Below, in pieces: positions 11,612 through 19,950 of a stretch of 40,744 bases of DNA. Source of the stretch: Desulfovibrio sp. (lineage in GTDB: Bacteria; Desulfobacterota; Desulfovibrionia; Desulfovibrionales; Desulfovibrionaceae); contig NZ_JAAVBE010000011.1 in assembly GCF_014803725.1 (NCBI RefSeq), forward strand, positions 3,024-43,767. The letters are read 5' to 3'. Position 1 is the first letter of the stretch. Each line of letters starts with the position of its first letter. Both the position numbers and the translations under genes were made by a program. The notes beneath the pieces were generated by a model that saw nothing but the letters and a program-made list of their open reading frames with translations, was not told the DNA's origin and made no database searches.

Positions 11612-12217
11612 TCAGACGAGGGCCGCGCGCCCGAGCTCCGCCGCCGCCAGGTTGACCCCCTGTATCTTGGCCGGGAGATGCGTGCGGATGGCGGCGGTGA
11701 GGTCGTCAAAGCTGACCGGCAGAAGCCCCGAGGCGCAGGCCGCCCCGAGGAGCGCCGTGCCGCCGCTCTGCACCGAGCCCGCCTCGCGCCCGAGACTGCG
11801 GCAGGGCAAAAACCAGGCATGCGCCGCCACGGCGTCCACCTCGCGGCGGATGCGCTCGATGCCGGGATAGACCGACTGGCCGAGGGCCACGCTCAGGGGC
11901 GCCAAGGGGTCACTGCTCGAAAACACCGCGCCGCCCTCCCGGAGGTAGGGGAGGCCGCGCAAGGTCTCCAGCGGCTCGAAGCCGAGCAGCACGTCGGCCT
12001 CGCCGTAGTCCACGCGGGGGGAGCGCCAGCCGCCGAGCAAGAGGGCCGACTCCACAACGCCCCCGCGCTGGGCCATGCCGTGCACTTCGCCGCCCACAGC
12101 CTCGATGCCCGCGTCCAGCGCGGCCCGCGCGAGCAAATTGGTGGCGGTCAGGGTACCCTGCCCGCCCACGCCCACAAAATAGATGCGCAGCCGCGCGTCG
12201 CGTGTTGCTGTTGTCAT
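11612..12217 (-). CDS. iorB: Indolepyruvate:ferredoxin oxidoreductase beta subunit
   Basis: A 201-residue subunit of the pyruvate ferredoxin/flavodoxin oxidoreductase gamma-domain family. The motif FVGVGGQGTLTATNLLARAAL near residue 12 and the GGEVHGMAQRGG motif are characteristic of IorB. With IorA it oxidatively decarboxylates indolepyruvate and other aryl-2-oxo acids from amino acid breakdown to the acyl-CoA, reducing ferredoxin. I chose the ATG at 12217, which opens the conserved region; only a weak GGAAG lies upstream. The 185-bp gap to iorA is occupied by a repeat (copy B), which is unusual for these normally tightly coupled genes and may affect their expression ratio. Confidence 0.92.
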   Translation of the reverse strand: MTTATRDARLRIYFVGVGGQGTLTATNLLARAALDAGIEAVGGEVHGMAQRGGVVESALLLGGWRSPRVDYGEADVLLGFEPLETLRGLPYLREGGAVFSSSDPLAPLSVALGQSVYPGIERIRREVDAVAAHAWFLPCRSLGREAGSVQSGGTALLGAACASGLLPVSFDDLTAAIRTHLPAKIQGVNLAAAELGRAALV

Positions 12218-12239
12218 GGCGTTGTGTACTTCCGAGTTT

Positions 12240-12366
12240 GTGGTGCGCTTGTGCTGCATCTGTAATGCCGAAATTATCCGTCAAAAACAGCCTTTTCGCA
12301 TTCTTCCGGCACGAGCACCCGTCTTTCGCTTCGCTCCAGACGGTATTAAGGAAGATTCCTCAACTG
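12240..12366 (+). repeat. Modular structured intergenic repeat, copy B (hairpin-less)
   Basis: This sits in the iorA-iorB gap. It holds the leader segment shared with copy A (GTGGTGCGC...) and the 26-bp block common to all copies (12267-12292). It then passes directly to the ATTCTTCCGGCAC segment, so the whole nested hairpin is missing. The terminal hairpin (CCGTCT 12319-12324, AGACGG 12338-12343) and the CCTCAACTG end (about 12358-12366) are kept. The clean loss shows that the hairpin is a separable module. Confidence 0.85.
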
Positions 12367-12402
12367 TGGTCTATATCATCACTTTTTTTCGAATTTCTGC
12401 TG

Positions 12403-14316
12403 TCAGGCCCGGTTGCGCGCGCGGAACACGCCCGGCGCCGCCTGGAGGCAGATCATGCAGCCCGTGCACAGGCTTTCGTCCACGGATACCTCGTCGCCGT
12501 TGCGGCAAAAGGCCGGGCAGGCCAGTTCCTCAAGGCAGCGCAAGGCCTCCGGGCCCTGGCGCACGGCCTCGGCCACGCGGGGCTTGCCCTTGCCGAGCTT
12601 GCGCCGGGCATAGAGCACGCACGGCTCCTCGGCGATGAGCACCCGCACTCCGGAGAGCGCGCCCAGCTCCTCGAAGGCAGCCTTGAGCGCGGCCAGGTTG
12701 GAGCCGCGCACCTTGCGCACCTGCTCCACGCCCAGCGCGCGCACGATGGGCTCGATGTCCAGATGCGCCGCATGCTCGCCGAGCACGTGCTGCGCCATGC
12801 CGGGATTGGGCTGGTGCCCGGTCATGGCCGTGGTGCCGTTGTCGAGGATGACCACAAGGATGTCATGCCGGTTGAAGACCGCGTTGGCGAGGCCGGTCAT
12901 GCCGGAATGGAAGAAGGTGGAATCGCCGATGAAGCCCACCACCGGCGCGCCCGTGGCACGGGCATAGCCGCTGCCCGCTGAAATGGAGGAGCCCATGCAG
13001 ACGAGGAAATCCGCCGTGCGCAGGGGCGGCAGAAGGCCCAGTGTATAACAGCCGATGTCGCTGGAATAGATGGCCGCATCGCCGAAGGCCTTGCGCGCCG
13101 CATAGTAGACCGCGCGATGCGCGCAGCCGGGGCAGAGGTTCGGCGGCCGGCCGGGCAGGGGCTCGCAGCCGCAGTCCGCGCCGCGCGCTCCGGCCGGGGC
13201 TTTCCGCTCGGGCAGGCCGAACCAGCGCGCGAGCCGCCGGCGCACGAGATCGAGGGAAAATTCGCCAAAGCCCGTGAGCCCGTCGTCCTTGCCGGCGATG
13301 CTCACGCCAAGGCCGCGCTCCTGCGCGAGGGCGCGCACGTCGCGCTCGAGCAGGTCCGCGCCTTCCTCCAGCACCAGCACCTCGTCGCAGTCGGCGAGAA
13401 AGGCGGTGATGAGCTCTTCGGGGAGCGGCCAGGTCATGCCCAGTTCGAGCACGGCGGTTTCGCCTTCAAGGCCGTCGGTATGGAGCGCGTCCGCCAGATA
13501 GTTGCGCGCAGGCCCGCTCACGATGATACCGCGCCGGGGGCCCTTCACTCCCGCGGCTGCCGCGCGCACCGTATTGAACGGGCTTGTTTCGGCCACCGCG
13601 CGCGCCGCTTCCATCTGCGCGTCCAGCGCGCGGTGCCGGCGCAGGGCCACGGCGGGCACGGGCACATAGCGGGTGGGCTCGCGCTGCATGGGCGCGTGCT
13701 CCACGCTCTCGGGGAGCTTCCCCAGGGTCACGGGCCCGCGCAAATGGCTCACGCGCGTGGTGGTGCGCAGCATGACCGGCTGCTCCAGCTCCCGCGCGAG
13801 GCGGAAAGCGGCCACGGTCATGTCCCTGGCCTCCTCGGCCGAGGCCGGCTCGAAACAGGGCACATGCGCCGCGCGGGCATAGCTGCGGTTGTCCTGCTCG
13901 TTCTGGCTGGAGTGGCAGCCCGGGTCATCGGCGCTCAGGAGCACGAGGCCACCGGGAAGGCCCACATAGGCCGCGGTGAAGAGCGGGTCAGCCGCCACGT
14001 TGAGGCCCACGTGCTTCATGGTCACGAGGCATTGCGCCCCGCCGAGGGCCGCGCCCGCGCCGACCTCCAGCGCCACCTTCTCGTTGGTGGCGTATTCCAC
14101 GCCGAAGCCGGGCGCATCGCCGGCCGCGAGGATCTTTTCCCGCAGGCGGCTGAAGGTGTCCGGCACTTCGGAGGACGGCGTGCCCGGATAGCAGGTGACG
14201 AGATGGACGCCCGCCTCCAGCGCGCCGCGCACGATGGCCTCGTTGCCCAGGAGCAGGTGACGCTCGCCAGGGGCGTCGCGCAGGAGTGGATCCACGGCAG
14301 TCTCCGGCCGGCGCAT
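12403..14316 (-). CDS. iorA: Indolepyruvate:ferredoxin oxidoreductase alpha subunit
   Basis: A 637-residue thiamine-diphosphate enzyme subunit. The N-terminal part (about 20-380) is the pyrimidine-binding region, with ATNEKVALEVGAGAALGGA and HVGLNVAADPLF. The middle (about 395-560) is the TPP-binding region, with PNLCPGCAHRAVYYAAR and GDSTFFHSGMTGLANAV. It oxidises aryl-2-oxo acids with IorB. The C-terminal ferredoxin region is atypical: of two expected four-Cys motifs, the first keeps only its last two Cys (CLEELACP) and the second reads CTGCMICLQAAP, with Ala in place of the fourth Cys. The start at 14316 lacks a good ribosome site; alternative starts at 14403 or 14424 would lie inside repeat copy C. 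The family is certain, the start is not. Confidence 0.93.
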   Translation of the reverse strand: MRRPETAVDPLLRDAPGERHLLLGNEAIVRGALEAGVHLVTCYPGTPSSEVPDTFSRLREKILAAGDAPGFGVEYATNEKVALEVGAGAALGGAQCLVTMKHVGLNVAADPLFTAAYVGLPGGLVLLSADDPGCHSSQNEQDNRSYARAAHVPCFEPASAEEARDMTVAAFRLARELEQPVMLRTTTRVSHLRGPVTLGKLPESVEHAPMQREPTRYVPVPAVALRRHRALDAQMEAARAVAETSPFNTVRAAAAGVKGPRRGIIVSGPARNYLADALHTDGLEGETAVLELGMTWPLPEELITAFLADCDEVLVLEEGADLLERDVRALAQERGLGVSIAGKDDGLTGFGEFSLDLVRRRLARWFGLPERKAPAGARGADCGCEPLPGRPPNLCPGCAHRAVYYAARKAFGDAAIYSSDIGCYTLGLLPPLRTADFLVCMGSSISAGSGYARATGAPVVGFIGDSTFFHSGMTGLANAVFNRHDILVVILDNGTTAMTGHQPNPGMAQHVLGEHAAHLDIEPIVRALGVEQVRKVRGSNLAALKAAFEELGALSGVRVLIAEEPCVLYARRKLGKGKPRVAEAVRQGPEALRCLEELACPAFCRNGDEVSVDESLCTGCMICLQAAPGVFRARNRA

Positions 14317-14406
14317 GCGCCGGGATGATGTTGCGCTTGTTGGAGCGTTCTGTTGTCCACTTGAGCGTATGGAGGGGTATTGCCACTCCACTGCTGCTCG
14401 CATAAT

Positions 14407-14800
14407 GCCGAAATTATCCGTCAAAAACAGCCTTGCTTCAGCCGTTGCGACGCAGGAAGCTACGGATGAAGACAGCAGTTAGTTACCGCGCGGGCCAGTC
14501 AACGATGCCACTGTCGCTATCCGTAAGGCTCGCAAGCTCGCAAACGGCTAGCGCTTTGCTGCTGGCTGCGTCAGAGAAAAATTTTCTTGGTCGAGTACTT
14601 AAGTACACTCCCTGCGAAAATTTTTATCTTCCTTGCCAGCAGCAAAAAATCTCATTTTTTAGGATTCTTCCGGCACCATCGCTGCTGTCGATGCCCGTAG
14701 GACTCGCTATGCTCGCCAACGGGCACGGCGCTTCGCGCCGCCACCCGGTCGCAGCCCCCCGTCTTCCGCTTCGCTCCAGACGGGATATGGAATCCTCAAC
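14407..14800 (+). repeat. Modular structured intergenic repeat, copy C (longest)
   Basis: This occupies most of the 530-bp gap upstream of iorA. In order: the common 26-bp block (14407-14432); a structured module (about 14434-14553) with AGCCGTT/AACGGCT (14440-14446, 14543-14549) and TACGGAT/ATCCGTA (14461-14467, 14519-14525) arms; the nested hairpin with outer arms TTTGCTGCTGGC (14555-14566) and its complement (14635-14646), and inner arms AAAAATTTTC (14577-14586) and GAAAATTTTT (14616-14625); an extra module (about 14677-14756) with a GCCCGT/ACGGGC hairpin; and the terminal CCCGTCT/AGACGGG hairpin (14758-14784). Both hairpin stems differ in sequence from copy A but still pair perfectly. Confidence 0.88.
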
Positions 14801-14845
14801 GCCAGTACAACAAGCCTTCGCGAAGACGAGAGCTAGGTACGCCCC

Positions 14846-15532
14846 TTACTGGGCCTTGCCGAGCTCCGCGGCCAGCGCGTTGGCGCGGGAGCGGAAATAG
14901 GCCGCTTCGGGCGTCTTCACCTCTTCCGCAAGGCCAAGATAGGTCTTGTAGGCGAGCTCGGTCTTGCCGGCGCGCGAGGCCGCCTCGGCGAGCATCTGGC
15001 GAAGCTGCAAGGAGCGGCGCGACTCGGGGAGCTTGGCCTCCAGCTCCTGCAGGAGCGCCAGCGCCTGGACGTTCTCGTTCTGCATGAGCAGGCTCCCCAC
15101 GCTGCCGAGGGCCGCGGTGAGGCCGAGGGCGCCGTCGCCGTCGAGCTTGGCCGCCTTGGCGTAAGCGTCCGCCGCGAGGATGGGGTCGCCGTTTTCCTGG
15201 GCGCTCTGGCCGAGGCTCATGTAGATGAAGAGCTTGGTGCTCTCCGGGGCGCCTTCCGCCAGTTTGGAGAGCGCGGCGTCGCGGTCCTTGCCTTTGAGCT
15301 GGGCGTTGATGCGCGCGAGCTCCTGGCGCGCCTCCTCCTGCTTGCCGTGGTGGTACCAGTTCCACACCGCCATACCGCCGAGGGCCAGCAAAAGGGCGAG
15401 CACCACGCCGGCGATGGCGCTGGCGTAGCGCGTGATGAACTGGAGGAGCGGGGCGTTTTCCGCGCTCACCTCGGCCTGGATGTCACGCAGGAAGGGGGAG
15501 GCCGACTCGTCTTGATTCTTTTGCGGATTCAT
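14846..15532 (-). CDS. Membrane-anchored TPR protein, YfgM-like
   Basis: A 228-residue protein with a cytoplasmic N-terminus of about 40 residues, one membrane helix (about 38-58, AIAGVVLALLLALGGMAVW) and a periplasmic tetratricopeptide-like region (about 65-225) rich in Ala/Leu helical repeats. This fits the YfgM/tetratricopeptide_21 family, which in E. coli associates with the Sec translocon and the chaperone PpiD. That partner is not in this window and the role is inferred. A near-perfect sigma-70 promoter lies about 80 bp upstream. The gene stands alone and is followed by repeat copy C. Confidence 0.75.
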   Translation of the reverse strand: MNPQKNQDESASPFLRDIQAEVSAENAPLLQFITRYASAIAGVVLALLLALGGMAVWNWYHHGKQEEARQELARINAQLKGKDRDAALSKLAEGAPESTKLFIYMSLGQSAQENGDPILAADAYAKAAKLDGDGALGLTAALGSVGSLLMQNENVQALALLQELEAKLPESRRSLQLRQMLAEAASRAGKTELAYKTYLGLAEEVKTPEAAYFRSRANALAAELGKAQ

Positions 15533-15613
15533 GTATCTAACCTCCGGGAGGGGCGCGGGCGTCCGCGTTGCGGGCCGCTTGGGCCCGGCCGGAAGCCCCG
15601 GTCACATTTCTTA

Positions 15614-15643
15614 ATTATACGCCACAACCGCGCGTCTTGTCAA
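15614..15643 (-). promoter_or_regulatory. Consensus sigma-70 promoter of the YfgM-like gene
   Basis: On the minus strand, TTGACA (15638-15643) is separated by 18 bp from TATAAT (15614-15619). Both hexamers are perfect. It faces the YfgM-like gene and overlaps the upstream region of the divergent proA gene. Confidence 0.8.
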
Positions 15644-15697
15644 AGCAAAAGCCCCCGCTTTCCCTGCCTGGCCGAGCGCGCGTTGCCGGAGGGCCAG

Positions 15698-16969
15698 ATG
15701 GGCTGGACTGCGGAAGATACCCTTCAGGTGGAAGAGCTCGGCCGGCGTGCGCGCGCCGCCTCGCGCCATATGGCCGCGGCCGGGCCCGCGGCGAAGAACC
15801 GCTTCCTCGCCCGCGTGGCGGAATTGCTCGCCGAACGCGAGGGCGCCCTGCTCGCCGCCAACGCCGAGGACGTGGCCGCGGCCCGCGCCGCCGGACTGGA
15901 CGCGCCGCGCCTTGACCGGCTCACCCTCACCCCGGCCATCCTCGCCGACATGCGCGCCGCCTGCCTCTCTGTGGCCGGCATGCCCGACCCCGTGGGCGTC
16001 ACCGAGCACCAGTGGCAGCGGCCCAACGGCCTGCTCGTTGGCCGCATGCGCGTGCCGCTCGGCGTCATCGCCATGATCTACGAGGCGCGGCCCAATGTGA
16101 CGGTGGACGCCGCCATCCTCTGCGCCAAGGCGGGCAATGCCGTCATCCTGCGCGGCGGCAGCGAGGCTGTGCGCTCCAACCGGGCGCTCGCCGGCGTGCT
16201 GCGCGAAGCCCTTGCGGACGCCGGACTCCCGGCCGACGCCGTGCAGCTCGTCGCCACCACGGACCGCGCCGCCGTGACCGCGCTCTGCAAGCTCGACGCG
16301 TATATCGATGTCATCATCCCCCGCGGCGGCGAGGGCCTGGTGCGGGCCGTGAGCGAGGCGGCCACCATGCCCGTGCTCAAGCACGACAAGGGCGTGTGCC
16401 ATATGTATGTGGACGCCGGCGCCGACCTTGAAATGGCCCTTGGTCTCGTGGAAAACGGCAAGACGCAGCGCCCCGGCGTGTGCAATGCCCTGGAGTGTCT
16501 GCTCGTGCACCGCGACGAGGCCGCGGCCTTCCTGCCCATGGTGGCCCGGAGCCTCGGGGGCGCCGGCGTGGAGTTCAGGGCCGACCAGGCCTCGCTGCCG
16601 CTGCTCGGGCCAACGGCGAAGCCGCAACAGCCCGAAGACCTGGGCCACGAATTTCACGCCCTCGTCCTCGCCGTCTGCGTGGTGGACGACATGGACGCGG
16701 CGCTCGCCCACATCGCGGCCTACGGCTCCAACCACAGCGAGGTCATCTGCACGCGCGACTACGGCCGGGCGCGGCGCTTCCTGCGCGAGGCCGACGCCTC
16801 CATGGTGGCGGTGAACGCCTCCACGCGCTTCAACGACGGCGCCCAGCTCGGCCTCGGCGCGGAGATCGGCATCTCCACCTCCAAGCTCCACGCCTACGGG
16901 CCCATGGGCGTCATCGAGCTGACGACCACCAAGTTCGTCGTGCTCGGGAACGGCCAGACGCGCCAATGA
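15698..16969 (+). CDS. proA: Gamma-glutamyl phosphate reductase
   Basis: A 423-residue aldehyde dehydrogenase-fold enzyme of proline synthesis that reduces gamma-glutamyl phosphate to glutamate semialdehyde with NADPH. Diagnostic parts are IYEARPNVTVDAAILCAKAGNAVILRGG-type sequence near 127-155, the catalytic Cys region RPGVCNALECLLVH (about 259-272) and the C-terminal MGVIELTTTKFVV. The start at 15698 has GGAGG about 7 nt upstream. Length equals the family norm. It overlaps nadD by 4 bp (ATGA), so the pair is translationally coupled. No proB is present nearby. Confidence 0.96.
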   Translation: MGWTAEDTLQVEELGRRARAASRHMAAAGPAAKNRFLARVAELLAEREGALLAANAEDVAAARAAGLDAPRLDRLTLTPAILADMRAACLSVAGMPDPVGVTEHQWQRPNGLLVGRMRVPLGVIAMIYEARPNVTVDAAILCAKAGNAVILRGGSEAVRSNRALAGVLREALADAGLPADAVQLVATTDRAAVTALCKLDAYIDVIIPRGGEGLVRAVSEAATMPVLKHDKGVCHMYVDAGADLEMALGLVENGKTQRPGVCNALECLLVHRDEAAAFLPMVARSLGGAGVEFRADQASLPLLGPTAKPQQPEDLGHEFHALVLAVCVVDDMDAALAHIAAYGSNHSEVICTRDYGRARRFLREADASMVAVNASTRFNDGAQLGLGAEIGISTSKLHAYGPMGVIELTTTKFVVLGNGQTRQ

Positions 16970-17688
16970 CGGTTGCCCCGGGTCGCGCCGCAGGGGGGCG
17001 CCTGCTCTACGGCGGCACCTTCGATCCGCCCCACCGGCGGCATCTGGAAGTGGCCGCAGCGGCCCTGCGCCTGCTGGAGGGGCGCGTGGACGGCGCGGAC
17101 TTTATCCCGAGCGCCCGGCCACCGCACAAGCCGGGCCGGGGCGTGCTGCCCTTCGCCCTGCGCTGCGCCCTGGTGGAGGCGGCGCTCGCGGAAAACGGCG
17201 ACCGGCGCCTGCGCTGCAACCGCATGGAAGGCGAGCGCCAGGGGCCGTCCTACACCTGGGACACGCTGGCCGCCTTCCGCGCCGCGCAGCCCGGGGTGAG
17301 GCCGTATTTTTTGCTCGGCGGCGAGGATTACGCGCTGTTGCCCACCTGGCGGCACGGGCTCGCGCTGCCGCACCTGTGCAGCCTCGTGGTTGCGCCGCGC
17401 GGCGATGTGGCCGACGCCGCGGCCTTCCGGGCCGTGACGCGCGAGAACTGGCCGGACGCGCGGGAGCTTGCGCCCCTGCGTTCGGGCGTGGACGCTGCCC
17501 CGCGCATGGAGCTCCCGGGCGGGGGGGTGGCGGTGCTGCTGCCGCTGGCGCCCGAAGCCGTGAGCTCTTCGGAAGTCCGGGCCGCGTGGCTCGCGGGGCG
17601 CGCCCCGGAGGGCCTCGCGCCCGGGGTTTTGCAGATTCTGGATCAACACCGGGAGGCCGTCGCCGCCGCCTGGCAAGAGGAGCGCTGA
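16966..17688 (+). CDS. nadD: Nicotinate-nucleotide adenylyltransferase
   Basis: A 240-residue nucleotidyltransferase that converts nicotinate mononucleotide to deamido-NAD. Key motifs are GGTFDPPH near residue 17, FIPSARPPHKP, YTWDTLAAFR and the C-terminal SSSEVRAA (the ISSTxIR position). One oddity is that the nucleotide-binding H-x-G-H signature reads HRRH here, with Arg in place of the near-invariant Gly; the rest of the fold looks intact. It starts inside the proA stop codon and ends one base before the following TPR gene. The proA-nadD pairing is familiar from other bacterial genomes. Confidence 0.9.
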   Translation: MTVAPGRAAGGRLLYGGTFDPPHRRHLEVAAAALRLLEGRVDGADFIPSARPPHKPGRGVLPFALRCALVEAALAENGDRRLRCNRMEGERQGPSYTWDTLAAFRAAQPGVRPYFLLGGEDYALLPTWRHGLALPHLCSLVVAPRGDVADAAAFRAVTRENWPDARELAPLRSGVDAAPRMELPGGGVAVLLPLAPEAVSSSEVRAAWLAGRAPEGLAPGVLQILDQHREAVAAAWQEER

Positions 17689-17689
17689 C

Positions 17690-18511
17690 ATGCTCAAGGT
17701 CGCCCCCAAGGAACTCCGCGAAAATATCGCCCGCGCCAACGGCTACCTCCGCCGCAACGAGGTCACGCGCGCCCTCACGGCCATGAGCGCGGCCTTGCGC
17801 CAATATTCCGGGGTGCAGCTCATGCGCGGCCCCCGCGCGGAAATGGATATCCAGATCTGCGAATTCCTCAACGCCCTCACCCACCACCAGGCCATGCAGA
17901 CCCTGCTCGACCCCACGCGCAGCGGCAAGCCCCGGCCCATCCCCTACCAGCAGGGCAAGGAGGCGGCGCTCGCCACCGTGCTCGAGGGACTGGCGCGCAT
18001 CATGATCAACGAGGCCGAGGAGAAGATCCGCCAGGAGGCCGATGCGCGCCTCGAGCGCAAGAAGACCCTCATCGAGACCGGCGTGCAACTGCTCAACGAG
18101 GGCCAGTACGCCAAGGGCCGCGCCTTTTTGAAGCGCGTGGCCGAGGAGTTCAGCGAGGAGGAGGGCATCCGCGTCCAGCTCGGGCAGATTTTCGCAGCCG
18201 CGGGCCAGCTTGCGGAAGCCGCGGAAATGTATGAGGAATCCATGCAGGTCGAGCCCCGGGCCTCGGCGGCCTACACCGGCGCCGTGAACGCCTGGACGGA
18301 GCTGCGCGAATACGAGCGCGCCGAGAAGGTCTACATGGCCATTTTGCGCACCTTCGGCGGCCACCCCAACACCTTCGGCAAGATGGCGAAAATGTACTGG
18401 GACTGGCGCAAGCGCGACAAGGCCGAAGAACTCGCGCTGCGCGCGCTCCAGGGCGACCCCAACCAGCCCGAGGCCAACGAGGTGATGCAGGCGCTTTCCG
18501 CCCGGCGCTGA
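17690..18511 (+). CDS. TPR-repeat protein of unknown function
   Basis: A 273-residue soluble protein without signal peptide or membrane helix. The N-terminal 130 residues are helical and charged. The C-terminal half (about 125-270) has tetratricopeptide-like repeats, for example GVQLLNEGQYAKGRAFLKRV, GQIFAAAGQLAEAAEMYEES and ALRALQGDPNQPEANEVM. TPR arrays bind protein partners, but no partner is indicated. It starts one base after the nadD stop codon with a GAGGAG site inside nadD, so it is probably co-expressed with proA and nadD. I do not recognise a named family. Confidence 0.8.
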   Translation: MLKVAPKELRENIARANGYLRRNEVTRALTAMSAALRQYSGVQLMRGPRAEMDIQICEFLNALTHHQAMQTLLDPTRSGKPRPIPYQQGKEAALATVLEGLARIMINEAEEKIRQEADARLERKKTLIETGVQLLNEGQYAKGRAFLKRVAEEFSEEEGIRVQLGQIFAAAGQLAEAAEMYEESMQVEPRASAAYTGAVNAWTELREYERAEKVYMAILRTFGGHPNTFGKMAKMYWDWRKRDKAEELALRALQGDPNQPEANEVMQALSARR

Positions 18512-18588
18512 GCCGGGCCTTCGGGCGCCGGCCTTCATGCCCAAATCCCTGTTTTCCGGCATTGCGGAGCCACAACGCGGGAGGCCCC

Positions 18589-19623
18589 ATGGATCTTGAT
18601 GCACTCGCCGCCAAAAATGCGCCCACCGCCTGCAAGGGCATCCTGCTGGCCGTCGGCATGAGCGGTTCGGTGATTTTCGGCGTGGCTATCGGCTCGCCGG
18701 CCATGTCGCCCTTTGCCGCCTTCGGCGCCATGGTCGGCATGCAGATGGCCCCGCGCCACGGCGTCGTCGCGCGGGTGTGCGGCGCGCTCGCCGGCGCCCT
18801 CTTCCTGCTGCTCGCCGCCTCGCTGAGCGAGGCCGTGGGTGCCTATCCGCTGCTGGCGCTCCTCCTGCTCTTCATCCTGAGCTGGCTCGCGGCTCTGCCC
18901 GCCAAGGAGCTCGCCTATCTCGGCTTCGTGGCCAAGTTCGCGGCCACCGCAGTTTTGCTGAGCTTTTTTGACTTCACCCCGTCGCTCGCCATGGGCCTGT
19001 ACTTTTGCGGGGGCATCCTCCTCGGGCTGCTCCTGAGCCTTGCGAACATGGCCTTTGAACAGGAGAACCAAAAGAGCCCCCTCGACCAGGTGCGCGCCCT
19101 GCTGCATGGGGACATCAATAACCCCTGGCTGAGCCTCACCATTCCCGTCACGGTGGTCATCTCCTCGCTCATCGCCGAGAACCTTGCCTACTCCAATCCC
19201 GCCTGGGTGGGCCTGACGGTCATCTTCGTCGCCAATTCCGAGGATTCGCTGGAGCTGAAACGGCTCTTTGACCGCGTGGCCGGCACCATAGCCGGCACCG
19301 GCCTCGCGTACCTGCTGCTGATCTCTATCCACCTCCCCCTGCAACTGGCGCTGGTGGTGGGGGTACTCGCGTTTTTCATCCCCTTCGCGTTGAAGCATTA
19401 CAGCATCTTCAGCCTGCTCATCACCTGCATCGTGCTCGTGCTCATCGACATCTCCATGCTGGGCCACGGCGGCGACATGCGGCTCTTGCTGTGGCGCTGC
19501 CTGGACACCATCCTCGGCTGCGTGTGCGTGCTCGCCGCCAACCTGATCCTCAAGGTGATATACTGGCGCCGAAAACGCTCCGGCAAAAACGCTTCGCCCC
19601 CGGACAAGGCCAAAGCCGCATAG
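18589..19623 (+). CDS. FUSC-like integral membrane protein
   Basis: A 344-residue inner-membrane protein with two hydrophobic blocks (about 20-155 and 185-330), each of roughly five helices, joined by a charged loop (about 155-180, QENQKSPLDQVRALLHGD). The second block has the FUSC-type sequence NPAWVGLTVIFVANSEDSLELKRLFDRVAGTIAG-like pattern near 205-240, in which an Arg-containing R-x-x-G-T motif follows helix one. FUSC proteins include aromatic acid efflux and fusaric acid resistance pumps, usually with a larger cytoplasmic domain. This one is short, and the substrate is unknown. The start at 18589 has a GGGAGG site. A basic C-terminal tail ends the protein. Confidence 0.72.
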   Translation: MDLDALAAKNAPTACKGILLAVGMSGSVIFGVAIGSPAMSPFAAFGAMVGMQMAPRHGVVARVCGALAGALFLLLAASLSEAVGAYPLLALLLLFILSWLAALPAKELAYLGFVAKFAATAVLLSFFDFTPSLAMGLYFCGGILLGLLLSLANMAFEQENQKSPLDQVRALLHGDINNPWLSLTIPVTVVISSLIAENLAYSNPAWVGLTVIFVANSEDSLELKRLFDRVAGTIAGTGLAYLLLISIHLPLQLALVVGVLAFFIPFALKHYSIFSLLITCIVLVLIDISMLGHGGDMRLLLWRCLDTILGCVCVLAANLILKVIYWRRKRSGKNASPPDKAKAA

Positions 19624-19668
19624 CCCCTACAGCGCCTGACGCTCTTTTCTGGCGCCCCGGTCCCGGAT

Positions 19669-19703
19669 TAAAAAACAGCGGCCAGCCATTTACGGCTGAC
19701 CGC
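19669..19703 (-). terminator. Terminator after tRNA-Arg
   Basis: On the minus strand a 10-bp stem (19694-19703 with 19678-19687, one wobble pair) is followed by TGTTTTTT. It lies just downstream of the tRNA-Arg gene. Confidence 0.75.
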
Positions 19704-19713
19704 CTGATTTCCT

Positions 19714-19790
19714 TGGCGCGCCCGGCGCGATTCGAACGCACGGCCTTTGGCTCCGGAGGCCAACGCTCTATCCGGCTGAGCTACGGGCGC
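19714..19790 (-). tRNA. tRNA-Arg (anticodon CCG)
   Basis: A complete cloverleaf with GCGCCCG/CGGGCGC acceptor arms, a GTAGCTCAGCCGGATAGAGC D arm, the anticodon loop CTCCGGA giving CCG, a GTTCGAATC T loop and an encoded CCA end. It reads the rare-to-moderate CGG codon. A consensus-like promoter and a terminator flank it, so it is its own unit. Confidence 0.95.
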
Positions 19791-19799
19791 GGGAGGTTC

Positions 19800-19828
19800 T
19801 TGGTATGCCGAAAGCGGGCCCCTGTCAA
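19800..19828 (-). promoter_or_regulatory. Sigma-70 promoter of tRNA-Arg
   Basis: On the minus strand, TTGACA (19823-19828) is separated by 17 bp from TACCAA (19800-19805), 9 bp from the tRNA 5' end. Confidence 0.65.
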
Positions 19829-19950
19829 GCGCAGGCCGCAGGTCGCACCGGGCTGCCCGGCGCCCCGGCATTGCGCGGAACGCGCTTTTGTGGAACAAGG
19901 AAGCAGGGCGCAAGCCCGGACTTTTTCCGCAAAGAGGTGGGGCGCCGACC

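Noticed and set aside
12403..14424. iorA starting at TTG 14424 or ATG 14403
   Set aside because: These starts lie inside or at the edge of repeat copy C, have no ribosome site, and add residues that do not look like IorA. The ATG at 14316 is preferred although its site is also weak.
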